NCBI GenBank assembly: GCA_947625505.1
Contig: CANQON010000001.1
Span: 92,950-145,438, forward strand
DNA length: 52,489 nt
From: an uncultured Bacilli bacterium
GTDB lineage: Bacteria; Bacillota_I; Bacilli_A; RF39; UBA660
Reading direction: 5' to 3'
The position numbers and the translations under genes are program-made. The notes below the pieces were generated by a model. That model was not told the DNA's origin. It worked only from the letters and a program-made list of their open reading frames with translations, and made no database searches. Shown one piece after another: positions 8,473 through 16,623 of this stretch (position 1 is its first letter; each line of letters begins with the position of its first letter).

Positions 8473-9936
8473 ATGGAAAAAGTCGATATTATAAAAGATA
8501 TAACACTACGAACAGGTGGTGAAATATATTTAGGAGTAGTAGGTGCTGTAAGGACAGGTAAAAGTACTTTTATAAAAAGATTTATTGAAAATCTTGTTGT
8601 ACCTAATATAGCTGATGAATATGAACGTAAAAGATGCTTAGATGAAATACCACAGTCAGCCCAAGGAAAAACAATTATGACAACTGAACCTAAGTTTGTA
8701 CCTAGTAATGGCGCTACAATAAAAGTTGAAGACTTTGAAACAAATGTTAGATTAGTAGATTGTGTAGGGTATGTTGTAGAGGGCGCTAAAGGGTATGAAG
8801 ATGAAAATGGGCCTAGAATGGTTAAAACGCCTTGGTATGATGAAGAAATTCCTTTTGTTGAAGCAGCTGAAATAGGTACAACTAAAGTTATACAAGATCA
8901 TTCTAGTATTGGTATTGTTGTAACATGTGATGGCTCATTTGGAGAAATAAGAAGAAATGCTTATATTGAGGCTGAAGAAAGAGTTGTTAGTGAATTAAAA
9001 AGTATTGGTAAACCCTTTATTGTTTTACTTAATAGTGCACATCCAATGTTACCTGAAACAGAGAATCTAGCTGATAAGTTAAGAGAGGAATATAATGTTC
9101 CCGTATTACCTGTAAATGCTTTAAATATGAATGAAAAAGATGTATATAGTATTTTAAAAGAAGCTCTATATGAATTTCCTGTTTTAGAAGTAGAAGTAAA
9201 TATGCCTGATTGGATAGCTTGCTTAAACCCTGGTAATTGGTTAAAAGATATCTATATGGATAAAATAAAGGAAAGTATTATCGAAGTCGATAAATTAAGA
9301 GACATAGATACGATAACTAAACATTTTGAAGCTTGTGAATATATATCTAAAGCTTATATATCTAATGTAGATGCTTCAACAGGTGTTGTTACTATTAATC
9401 TTAATGCTCCTGATGAATTATATAGTCAAGTATTAAAAGAAATAGTAGGTGTTGAAGTAAGTAGTAGGGGAGATATAATTAGTTTATTCCAAGAATATAA
9501 TGAAGCTAAAATAGCGTATGATCAAATTAAAGGCGCTTTACAAATGGTAAAGAAAACAGGATATGGTGTAGCTAATCCTACTTTAGCTGACATGAAATTA
9601 GAAACACCAGAAGTAATTAAACAGGGTAGTAGATATGGAATTAAGTTAAAAGCTGTAGCGCCTTCTATTCATATGATAAGAGTCGATGTTGAATCAACCT
9701 TTGAACCTATTATTGGTACTGAAGTTCAAAGTAAAGAATTAATTGATTACTTAATGAAAGATAAAGATAATGTATGGAAAAGTGAAATATTTGGACGTAG
9801 CTTGGATGTTATTGTTAAAGAGGGAATACAAGCTAAATTATCATTAATGCCTGAGGGAGCACGCTTTAAACTTCAGCAAACTATAGGTAAATTAGTTAAT
9901 AAGGGTTCAGGTAATTTATTTGCTATTGTAATTTAG
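8473..9936 (+). CDS. spoIVA: SpoIVA, stage IV sporulation ATPase (spore coat basement layer)
   Basis: This 487-residue protein is close to Bacillus SpoIVA along its length (492 residues in B. subtilis). It begins MEKVDIIKDITLRTGG and has the Walker A loop GAVRTGKST at about 22-30, then a TRAFAC-like GTPase-type domain that hydrolyses ATP. The C-terminal half polymerises on the forespore surface and anchors the coat. I start it at 8473 (MEKVD), which has GGGAG just upstream and matches the family N-terminus; an upstream in-frame start would add eight foreign residues. It is monocistronic, with a candidate sigma-E promoter before it and a terminator after it. Confidence 0.95.
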   Translation: MEKVDIIKDITLRTGGEIYLGVVGAVRTGKSTFIKRFIENLVVPNIADEYERKRCLDEIPQSAQGKTIMTTEPKFVPSNGATIKVEDFETNVRLVDCVGYVVEGAKGYEDENGPRMVKTPWYDEEIPFVEAAEIGTTKVIQDHSSIGIVVTCDGSFGEIRRNAYIEAEERVVSELKSIGKPFIVLLNSAHPMLPETENLADKLREEYNVPVLPVNALNMNEKDVYSILKEALYEFPVLEVEVNMPDWIACLNPGNWLKDIYMDKIKESIIEVDKLRDIDTITKHFEACEYISKAYISNVDASTGVVTINLNAPDELYSQVLKEIVGVEVSSRGDIISLFQEYNEAKIAYDQIKGALQMVKKTGYGVANPTLADMKLETPEVIKQGSRYGIKLKAVAPSIHMIRVDVESTFEPIIGTEVQSKELIDYLMKDKDNVWKSEIFGRSLDVIVKEGIQAKLSLMPEGARFKLQQTIGKLVNKGSGNLFAIVI

Positions 9937-9963
9937 ATTAAAGCAATTGCTTTAATCTTTTAT
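9935..9963 (+). terminator. rho-independent terminator of spoIVA
   Basis: A perfect 24-nt inverted repeat (9935-9958) begins at the stop codon and is followed by a T-rich tract. Confidence 0.85.
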
Positions 9964-9999
9964 TTGTGCTAGACTAGAAATTATTAATGGAGATTGTAT

Positions 10000-10788
10000 A
10001 TGAGTAAAATAAGGTTAACTAATCTAGGCATTGTTTTAACTGAGAGATGTAATTTAAATTGTATTCATTGTATGCGTGGGTGTTCACTTGCTCATGATAT
10101 GGATATTAAAACAATGCAAAATATTTTTAAACAAGTAGACTTTGTTAATAATTTAACCATATGTGGAGGAGAACCCATGATCGATGAAGAACTTTTTACT
10201 TCTTTAATTGATACAATTATTTCTAGTCAATTCTTATTAGGTTCTCTAAGCTTTATTACTAATGGTACTTGTTATAATGATGCTATAGCAAGTCAATTAT
10301 TGCGATTAGATGAATATATAAATCATTTATTTAAAGATAATTATCGTAGTTGTAACGTAGCTTTATCTTTTGATGAATATCATATTGAACAAATTAAAGA
10401 ACATCCTTTATCAGAACAATACTTTCATAATATGGCGAAACTACTTTCATCACCATATTATTGTGGATTAGTTGATATAAATGAAATATATGATTCAGGT
10501 AACGCTAAAAAGTTAGATATACCTAAAATGGCTATTGAAGCTTACTCACAATATTATTATGAAAAGAAGGGTAAATTAGATCATGGACCTTTATTAAGTA
10601 TTTTATCTGATGGTACTATTAGTGAGTGTGATGGAGAATTTACATATTTAAGAGAACATTTTAATTATGGCAATATTAATACTGATGCCTTAGAAAATAT
10701 AATAAAGAAAAGGGCAGTTAAGTGTTATACTAAGGTAGGATTTAACTACCATGTAAACACTTCTCAAAAAAATTTTCATAAAATTTAA
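10000..10788 (+). CDS. radical SAM protein of unknown specificity
   Basis: This is a 262-residue protein. TERCNLNCIHC near residue 11 is the CxxxCxxC [4Fe-4S]/SAM motif, and CGGEP near residue 55 is the SAM-binding GGE motif. The C-terminal part is short and has only scattered cysteines (SECDGEF), so no full SPASM domain is visible; a small one-cluster maturase or regulator is possible. I chose the ATG at 10000, 6 nt after GGAGA, rather than an in-frame TTG six bases earlier. It stands alone between spoIVA and a non-coding RNA, and no substrate peptide gene was found nearby. Confidence 0.75.
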   Translation: MSKIRLTNLGIVLTERCNLNCIHCMRGCSLAHDMDIKTMQNIFKQVDFVNNLTICGGEPMIDEELFTSLIDTIISSQFLLGSLSFITNGTCYNDAIASQLLRLDEYINHLFKDNYRSCNVALSFDEYHIEQIKEHPLSEQYFHNMAKLLSSPYYCGLVDINEIYDSGNAKKLDIPKMAIEAYSQYYYEKKGKLDHGPLLSILSDGTISECDGEFTYLREHFNYGNINTDALENIIKKRAVKCYTKVGFNYHVNTSQKNFHKI

Positions 10789-10796
10789 AAAAAGTA

Positions 10797-10825
10797 TTTA
10801 CTTTTTTTTTATATGCTGATATAAT
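10797..10825 (+). promoter_or_regulatory. strong extended -10 promoter driving a non-coding RNA
   Basis: TTTACT (10797-10802), a 17-nt spacer, then TGATATAAT with a perfect TATAAT at 10820-10825. Transcription should begin near 10832. No reading frame with a ribosome site follows on this strand. Confidence 0.75.
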
Positions 10826-10831
10826 AAAGAT

Positions 10832-11209
10832 ACTTAGATAAGGATATACAAACTATCTCTTAACGCAGATCACTAAATATTACTTATATATAATAAATAT
10901 ATAAGCTAAATAATTCTGTGATGAGCAAATTATTTAATTAATATTTAGTAAAAATATTATATATGTTTTTAATATATGTAGTTATGATTTGATTGTTTGA
11001 GGTATCATTTGTATATCTCGGATGAAAGAAAATCTTAAGTCCTCTAAGTAAAACAATTGTTTTGGGAAAGAAAACCCAAAAGTTAAGAAATTGCGGTAAG
11101 TACTGATAATACTTGCTAAATAATGTTTGTATTAGTAAAATAATACAAACGGTATGGCAATTCTTTCTAAACTAGAATAACTATTTTTATCAGGAATAGT
11201 TATTTTTTT
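10832..11209 (+). ncRNA. orphan structured ~380-nt RNA, class not recognised
   Basis: A gene-free stretch of about 460 nt holds a complete transcription unit: a strong promoter, a highly paired RNA and a terminator. Helices seen by eye: 10832-10837/11044-11049 and 10843-10852/11008-11017 close a first domain; inside it, 10872-10882/10939-10949 encloses two hairpins (10883-10905 and 10908-10935). The 3' domain has 11033-11038/11083-11088, a GGG/CCC hairpin (11060-11081), and a stem 11089-11094/11157-11162 holding hairpins 11098-11114 and 11125-11150. It lacks tmRNA, SRP, RNase P (found elsewhere), T-box or glmS signatures. The first domain's size and closing stem resemble 6S RNA, but I cannot confirm that. 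Confidence 0.65.
11176..11209 (+). terminator. rho-independent terminator of the structured RNA
   Basis: A 10-bp perfect stem (11176-11185 with 11195-11204) is followed by a run of T. Confidence 0.85.
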
Positions 11210-11221
11210 GTTTATAAACAT

Positions 11222-11250
11222 AAAAAAAGATAGTGAAAACTATCCTTTTT
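11222..11250 (-). terminator. terminator of the PBP gene
   Basis: GATAGT (11229-11234) pairs with ACTATC (11239-11244), extended by A and T runs on both sides. It lies directly downstream of the minus-strand PBP stop codon and could act in both directions. Confidence 0.75.
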
Positions 11251-13853
11251 TAATGTGTTGGGGTATTTGGATCAACAGGTGTAGGCTCAGTTGGAGGATA
11301 ATAATTTCCTCCCGTTATTGTAACTGTTGTACTTTTACCATTAGACATTAATGATGCATATTTTGAATAACATGATCTAATTACTACTTGGTAAGTTCCT
11401 GTTGGCTTAGCAATTGTATAATTAGTTTGATTTGTCCAACCTAATAATGTTAAATTACCACTATCATCTTTAATGTAAACATTATATCCTAATGAACCAA
11501 ATAATGATTGATTCTTCTTTAATACATTACTTGCATATTTACTAGCACTATTATCATAGAAGCCAGCTGCATTTAATTTAGTTAAGTAATCAAGATTTAA
11601 AGCATCAGGAGTAGCAATACCTGTCCAAGTAACAGTAGCTGTTCCATCGCCATTGTTTGTAGATGATATATTAGATACATCGGTTAATTTATTAAATCTT
11701 GTAGATACTTGATTTGGCTCTGTTCCAGATACAAATAAGTATGATGTCTTATAATTACTTGGTGTATTAGCACTAGGTAGTAGTGGTACAGCTGAATCTT
11801 TTTCAACTGTTACTTTAACAACTGATTCTGGCTGTTTAAAGCCATCTTTATTTTTGAATATTCCTTTAGCTATAGCTTGGAATAATTTTTGATGTTGGGT
11901 ACTACCAAAGGTATTTGTACCTTTGGTTAAATCATCATAACCATACCAAACAGCAATTGAATAATCAGTATTGTATCCAACAATCCATAAGTCTCTTACA
12001 GCATTACTTTTTAATTTTTTAGCTTTCATTGTTTTTTGATCAAAGTTGGTAGTTCCTGTTTTAGCAGCATACTTAATACCATTAACATTATAGTAACTAT
12101 AACTTTTAGCAGCTTTTTGTAACATTGAAGTAATTATATAAGCTGTTGAATCTTGCATAACTTGTTTTGTTTCGGTTTTATTTACATATGTCTTACCATC
12201 GGCATATTCGACTTTAGTAAAACTATATGATTCGTTATAATATCCACCATTACCAAATGCTGAGTAAGCAGTTGCCATTGTTAATGGGGTTTCACCTGCA
12301 TATCCTCCAATAGCATGAGCTTCATGAATGGTGTTAGATTTATTAGCATCCACAATTATACTTGGATCTTCATTATTTTGACAATATTTACGATTAACTA
12401 GACTATATCCAGCATTACAAGAATATATTTCGGGTGTTAATCCTAAGTTTAAAGCAAATTCAATAATATCCTTTTTTGGTACAGCTTTAAATGTTTTTAA
12501 AGCTGGAATATTACGTGAATCTACTAAATGATTTTCAATGGTATCAAATCCTTTATATCTACCATCATAGTTATTAATAGCTGTACCATCAGAATATGTT
12601 GTTTTAGCGTCATTAATAATAGTACCTGTATTCCAATTCAAATATTCAACAGCAGGTCCATAATCATATAATGGTTTAGCTGTAGAACCTATTTGTTGTG
12701 GAGCTTCAGTAGCTCTATTTAAACCACGAGCTGTAGAAATATTACGTCCTCCACTTATAGCAACAATAGCACCTGTTTTGGTATCAACAACAGCTACAGC
12801 TGCTTGAACTTTACTATTTTGCCATTTATATGTTTTGCCATTCATAATATCTGATAGATGTTTTTGAGCTTTAGGATCCATTGTTGTATATATTTTCATG
12901 GAAGTAGTATAAGGACTCATACCTGTTTTCTTTTGAACATCATCGATAACCATATCAATAAATGATTGTGTTTCAGAACTTACAAAGTCACTACTGAAAG
13001 TATTACCTTGTCTTTCTTGAACGATTTTATCAACAGTCATGTCTAAAGCTATTTTATATTCAGCATCATTAATATATTGATGACGATACATTAGACTTAA
13101 AACAACTTTTCTTCTTGCTTCAGCATTTTCAGGATAAAAGTAAGGATTATAAAGAGTAGGGGCTTGAAACATACCTGCAAGTAAAGCCGCTTCAGATACA
13201 TTTAAGTCTTTAGCACTCTTACCAAAATATGTTTTAGCAGCAGCCTCAACTCCATATCCATTACCTAATTGATTGGAATTAGTATAAAACTCCAATATTT
13301 CTTGCTTAGAATATGTTGTTTCAATTTTAAAGATAGATATATATATATCTTGAAATTTACGTTTAATTCCTTCCCAACCAGAAGCAACATCACTTGTATA
13401 GTTCTTCTTAGATAGTTGCATAGTTAAGGTAGAAGCACCACCAGCATCAGATTGTCCTAATACTTGTTTTACGGATGCAACTAAGAAACGTGGTAAGTCA
13501 AATCCATTATGTTGGAAGAAACGTGAGTCTTCGGTAGCAACGATAGCGTTAACTAATACTTCTGGTATCTCATCGTATGTAAGAACAACACGATCTTGGG
13601 TACCAATAGTAGCCATTAATCCACCATTAGCATCATACATTTGACTAGGTTCAGTACTATATAAAGCTTCTGGATTAAATGGAGGAGCTGTCTTAGCTAT
13701 ATATATAAAGAAAGCAGTACCTACTAAAGCAACAGCTAAAACACCTAGAAATCCAAATAGTAAAATAGTGTATAAAATGGCTTGCCATATTGTATACTTT
13801 CTTTTCTTTTTTTCAACTTTTTTCTTTTTTTCTTGCTCTTTTTTCTTTGCCAT
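11250..13853 (-). CDS. ponA: class A penicillin-binding protein (PBP1)
   Basis: This is an 867-residue bifunctional wall synthase. A Lys-rich cytoplasmic tail is followed by a transmembrane helix (about 23-50). The GT51 glycosyltransferase domain has ATEDSRFFQHNGFD, with its catalytic Glu near residue 107, and GGASTLTMQLSK. The transpeptidase domain has the acylated Ser near residue 390 in IGSTAKP, an SRN motif, and AKTGTTNF (KTG). A fibronectin-III-like segment and a Pro/Thr-rich tail follow. It polymerises and cross-links peptidoglycan outside the membrane. recU starts 13 nt upstream, the same recU-ponA pairing as in B. subtilis. Confidence 0.93.
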   Translation of the reverse strand: MAKKKEQEKKKKVEKKKRKYTIWQAILYTILLFGFLGVLAVALVGTAFFIYIAKTAPPFNPEALYSTEPSQMYDANGGLMATIGTQDRVVLTYDEIPEVLVNAIVATEDSRFFQHNGFDLPRFLVASVKQVLGQSDAGGASTLTMQLSKKNYTSDVASGWEGIKRKFQDIYISIFKIETTYSKQEILEFYTNSNQLGNGYGVEAAAKTYFGKSAKDLNVSEAALLAGMFQAPTLYNPYFYPENAEARRKVVLSLMYRHQYINDAEYKIALDMTVDKIVQERQGNTFSSDFVSSETQSFIDMVIDDVQKKTGMSPYTTSMKIYTTMDPKAQKHLSDIMNGKTYKWQNSKVQAAVAVVDTKTGAIVAISGGRNISTARGLNRATEAPQQIGSTAKPLYDYGPAVEYLNWNTGTIINDAKTTYSDGTAINNYDGRYKGFDTIENHLVDSRNIPALKTFKAVPKKDIIEFALNLGLTPEIYSCNAGYSLVNRKYCQNNEDPSIIVDANKSNTIHEAHAIGGYAGETPLTMATAYSAFGNGGYYNESYSFTKVEYADGKTYVNKTETKQVMQDSTAYIITSMLQKAAKSYSYYNVNGIKYAAKTGTTNFDQKTMKAKKLKSNAVRDLWIVGYNTDYSIAVWYGYDDLTKGTNTFGSTQHQKLFQAIAKGIFKNKDGFKQPESVVKVTVEKDSAVPLLPSANTPSNYKTSYLFVSGTEPNQVSTRFNKLTDVSNISSTNNGDGTATVTWTGIATPDALNLDYLTKLNAAGFYDNSASKYASNVLKKNQSLFGSLGYNVYIKDDSGNLTLLGWTNQTNYTIAKPTGTYQVVIRSCYSKYASLMSNGKSTTVTITGGNYYPPTEPTPVDPNTPTH

Positions 13854-13866
13854 ATAATTCTCCTAT

Positions 13867-14415
13867 CTATAAATCAATATATTTTAAATAGTCTATTCTT
13901 GGTCTTAATGATATTTTTATTTCTTTTCCTTTTTCTTCAAAATATTGAAGAGGTATAGATTTTCTTTCACTATTATCTATAAAAGCAAATAATTCATTAG
14001 CCATTAAAATAAAGATACGATTCAAACGGGTAAATTCAACAATAATAAAGCCGATTCCTCCATGTTCCGTTATTTGTCTTAAATGTCTTATTTGATGTTC
14101 ATGAATATTCGCTAAAGGAAAACTGGTTGTACTAGTTGTCTCTTTAGCTTCAAAATCAATATATTTGCCTTTATATATACCATTATAGTCAGTTGTTGAT
14201 GGTATTTTAAAATGTGCTTCTGTTATAATGGCATCACGTCGATTTGGAAAATCAACATGATTTATGGTAATAGGGGTAGGCTTTTTATATATAACTGCTA
14301 TATTGCTATCTAGATAATATTGATTAGATATATTTAGATCATCTTCTAAACTCATACCACGATTACCATAATTTATAGTTTTTTTCTTCTTTTGTAATCC
14401 ATTAGGATAATTCAT
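13867..14415 (-). CDS. recU: Holliday junction resolvase RecU
   Basis: This 182-residue homodimeric endonuclease resolves recombination intermediates and helps chromosome segregation. It is nearly collinear with Bacillus RecU: MNYPNG start, YGNRGMSLEDDLN, KKPTPI, TTDYNGIYKGKYIDFEAKET with the metal-binding Asp/Glu/Lys residues, then ANIHEHQI. I chose the ATG at 14415, 8 nt after an AGGTGA, because it matches the family start; in-frame GTG/ATG codons at 14427/14424 overlap that ribosome site. A TATAAT on the minus strand (14491-14496) is a likely -10 box. It is transcribed with ponA. Confidence 0.95.
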   Translation of the reverse strand: MNYPNGLQKKKKTINYGNRGMSLEDDLNISNQYYLDSNIAVIYKKPTPITINHVDFPNRRDAIITEAHFKIPSTTDYNGIYKGKYIDFEAKETTSTTSFPLANIHEHQIRHLRQITEHGGIGFIIVEFTRLNRIFILMANELFAFIDNSERKSIPLQYFEEKGKEIKISLRPRIDYLKYIDL

Positions 14416-14595
14416 ATATGTCATCACCTAACTCTTAAAATAATTAATATAAATTAACAGACATCAGCTAATTAACATATATCAATATACATTATACTAT
14501 AAAATGGTAATTTATGCTAGTTAGTATCATCTTTTCGACAGGAATTAACATTATTAAATGTTAAATTATTTTTAGAAAATATGAGGTGAATAATA

Positions 14596-14691
14596 ATGGA
14601 AAGGCACCATGTTGATGAAATAATAAATAATATGTTAAGTGATATAAATTATATAAAAATGCACGTTTATCAAAATAAGGAGATTAATTGA
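14596..14691 (+). CDS. possible 31-residue small protein
   Basis: An ATG with GAGGTG about 8 nt upstream opens a 31-codon frame (MERHHVDEIINNMLSDINYI...) ending in TGA. The peptide is amphipathic and His-rich at the N-terminus, and I know no homologue. The stop codon overlaps the -35 box of gpsB. The rest of the recU-gpsB gap (14416-14595) holds the recU promoter and an inverted repeat containing TTAACAT/ATGTTAA. The good ribosome site is the only evidence that it is translated. Confidence 0.35.
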   Translation: MERHHVDEIINNMLSDINYIKMHVYQNKEIN

Positions 14692-14716
14692 CAAACATGT
14701 ATTTTTTTGAGATAAT
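14688..14716 (+). promoter_or_regulatory. sigma-A promoter of gpsB (and probably rnpB)
   Basis: A perfect TTGACA (14688-14693), a 17-nt spacer, then GATAAT (14711-14716), with gpsB starting 24 nt downstream. Confidence 0.8.
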
Positions 14717-14739
14717 GTTACGTGTAAAGAGGTGGCTGT

Positions 14740-15069
14740 ATGTACCAAGATCGTGTTGTTCTTACAAGTAGAGATATTCTTGAAAAAAATTTTAAAATCG
14801 ATACACGTGGATATCGTCCACAAGAAGTTGATCGCTTTTTAGATATAATTATTAAAGATTATGATGAAATGAATTCTATTATTAGTGAATTAGAAAGCGA
14901 TAAAAAAGAATTATTAGAGGATAACTTACGTTTAAAAAAAGAATTACGTAATTTACGTTCTAAGTTAGAACTAGCGACAACAAATGATTCACAAGGAGCA
15001 ACTGGTGTTAATGCTGACCTACTTCGTAGATTATCAAATCTAGAAAAAATTATTTATGGAAAAGATTAA
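14740..15069 (+). CDS. gpsB: cell division/elongation regulator GpsB
   Basis: This 109-residue DivIVA-family coiled-coil protein has the N-terminal membrane-binding domain ILEKNFKIDTRGYRPQEVDRFLD, a central coiled coil (about 40-80), and the C-terminal trimerising segment LLRRLSNLEKIIYG, all typical of GpsB. It shuttles PBP1 between side wall and septum, which fits its nearness to ponA. The gene precedes rnpB directly, as ypsB does in Bacillus. GAGGTGG lies before the ATG. Confidence 0.93.
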   Translation: MYQDRVVLTSRDILEKNFKIDTRGYRPQEVDRFLDIIIKDYDEMNSIISELESDKKELLEDNLRLKKELRNLRSKLELATTNDSQGATGVNADLLRRLSNLEKIIYGKD

Positions 15070-15413
15070 TATTTTAGACAAACGCTGCATTTTGATGTAG
15101 AGGAAAGTCCATGCTCGCACAGTCTGTGATGACTGTAGTGTTCGTGTAAGAGGAAAAAATAACTCTTAGTAGCGTAAGCTAACGGCTCCGAGATAACCTA
15201 AGTCTTTGATATGGTTATATTAGGTATAAAAGTGCCATAGTGACGATTTCTTTTAGAAATGAAAGAAGTGGAACGAGGTAAACCCCACGAGCGAGAAACC
15301 CAAAATTTGGTAGGGGAACTTTGATAAGGAACTGAACTGATTCAAAGACCAGTAATGGTAGATAAATGTTTGTCACCACATTGTGGTACAGAACATGGCT
15401 TATTAAATATTAT
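15070..15413 (+). ncRNA. rnpB: RNase P RNA, type B
   Basis: This is the catalytic RNA that trims tRNA 5' ends. Conserved blocks in order: GAGGAAAGTCCATGCTC, AGTGCCATAGTGACG, GTGGAACGAGGTAAACC, CGAGCGAGAAACCC with GGTAGGGGAA, and ACATGGCTTAT near the 3' end. A P1 helix can form between AATATTTTA at the start and TAAATATT at the end. It resembles the Bacillus (type B) form. Ends are estimated within a few bases; the 5' end touches the gpsB stop codon, so it may be processed from the gpsB transcript. Confidence 0.95.
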
Positions 15414-15436
15414 TGTTTTTAGAATTGAGGTTTCAA

Positions 15437-15937
15437 ATGAAAGAGATAGGAGAAAAGTTAAGAGAAGCTAGAGAAGGTATGGGAATATCTATCGAAGAAG
15501 CTGCTGAAGACTTGAAACTACGTCCTTCTCAATTAAAGAATATTGAAGAAGGAAATAGAGATGCCTTTAAGGATATTTTCTACCTAAAGTATTTTATTCG
15601 TGACTATTCTAAATATTTAGGATTAGATTATGAAGAAATGGTTGAAGACTTTAATGAATTTGTATTTGATTATACTTCTAAAATATCTATTGATGATATA
15701 AAGAAGGCTAGTAATAAAAATAAAGAACAAAATAAAGTAAAAAAGATTGCTTCACCATATACTATTGAAAAGAAAGATAATAAGAGTATTCCACTTACTA
15801 TTATTTTAGGAATAACGGCTATAATTGTTTGTGTTATTGTTTTTGTTATTGTAGCTATATATAATGATAAAGATAATGATGATAGTAATAGTCGTGATAT
15901 TAATAATAAGGATGTTGCATATATTTATAATAAATAG
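15437..15937 (+). CDS. rodZ: RodZ-like helix-turn-helix membrane protein (short form)
   Basis: This is a 166-residue protein. An N-terminal HTH_25 domain (IGEKLREAREGMGISIEEAA...LKYFIRDYSKYLGL) is followed by a basic linker, a transmembrane helix (about 112-138) and only ~25 charged external residues. RodZ links MreB filaments to the elongation machinery. Most RodZ proteins have a larger external domain (about 290 residues in total in Bacillus), so this is a minimal version. I start it at 15437, downstream of GAGG, matching the family N-terminus. It lies directly before pgsA, the usual rodZ-pgsA order. Confidence 0.85.
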   Translation: MKEIGEKLREAREGMGISIEEAAEDLKLRPSQLKNIEEGNRDAFKDIFYLKYFIRDYSKYLGLDYEEMVEDFNEFVFDYTSKISIDDIKKASNKNKEQNKVKKIASPYTIEKKDNKSIPLTIILGITAIIVCVIVFVIVAIYNDKDNDDSNSRDINNKDVAYIYNK

Positions 15938-15949
15938 AGGTGTAGTTAG

Positions 15950-16579
15950 ATGAGTAAAAATACAACTAATAAAAAGAAAACAATACTTAATTTGCCAAAT
16001 AAAATTACATTGGCACGTATTTTTTTATCAGTTATTATTATCATAATTTTAGTATTACCATTTGATATGTTAGGTGTTAAGAAAATAGAATTATTTATTA
16101 ATGAAAAATTAGTTATTGATATTAAATATATAGTAGCAGGTGTACTATTTATTATTGCTTCATTAACTGATTTTGTAGATGGACATATTGCTCGTAGTCG
16201 TAATATGGTAACAGATTTTGGAAAGATGATAGATGCTATTGCTGATAAAGTATTAGTTAATTCTATATTAATATTGTTAGCAGCATCAGGACATATTCAT
16301 CCAATTATACCTGTTGTTATTGTTGTACGTGATAGTGTTGTAAACTCTATTAAGATGATTGCAGGTAGTAAAGGTAAGGTAGTAGCAGCTATAAAATCAG
16401 GTAAGTTAAAGACAGCTTGTTTAATGGTTGGTATAACTTTAACGTTATTTTATAACTTACCATTTGAACTATTTAATTTAAGAGTTGCTGATTTCTTATT
16501 ATTTGTCGCAACAATTTTATCAATTTATTCAGGTATTCAATACTATATAATGAATAAGGATTTAATCTTTGAAGAATAG
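15950..16579 (+). CDS. pgsA: CDP-diacylglycerol--glycerol-3-phosphate 3-phosphatidyltransferase
   Basis: This is a 209-residue integral membrane enzyme that makes phosphatidylglycerol-phosphate. It has the CDP-alcohol phosphatidyltransferase signature D-x2-D-G-x2-A-R-x8-G-x3-D-x3-D in TDFVDGHIARS...FGKMIDAIADK near residues 67-93. The N-terminus NLPNKITLARI is typical of PgsA, and the rest is hydrophobic helices. It follows rodZ by 12 nt and ends in a terminator that separates it from the sporulation pair. Confidence 0.93.
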   Translation: MSKNTTNKKKTILNLPNKITLARIFLSVIIIIILVLPFDMLGVKKIELFINEKLVIDIKYIVAGVLFIIASLTDFVDGHIARSRNMVTDFGKMIDAIADKVLVNSILILLAASGHIHPIIPVVIVVRDSVVNSIKMIAGSKGKVVAAIKSGKLKTACLMVGITLTLFYNLPFELFNLRVADFLLFVATILSIYSGIQYYIMNKDLIFEE

Positions 16580-16600
16580 TGTATAAAACACTATTTTTTT
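16575..16600 (+). terminator. rho-independent terminator after pgsA
   Basis: An 8-bp stem (16575-16582 with 16588-16595) and 5-nt loop run into eight T; the stem begins at the pgsA stop. Confidence 0.8.
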
Positions 16601-16623
16601 TATATACTTTAATAGGTGATAAT

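Noticed and set aside
10832-11209. tmRNA or 6S RNA as the name of the structured RNA
   Set aside because: No tag frame, no T-loop-like GTTCRA and no acceptor stem with CCA for tmRNA; 6S cannot be excluded but the 3' multi-hairpin domain is not expected, so I left it unnamed.
14635-14823. 62-aa minus-strand frame across the gpsB promoter
   Set aside because: No ribosome site, low-complexity hydrophobic translation, antisense to gpsB and its promoter.
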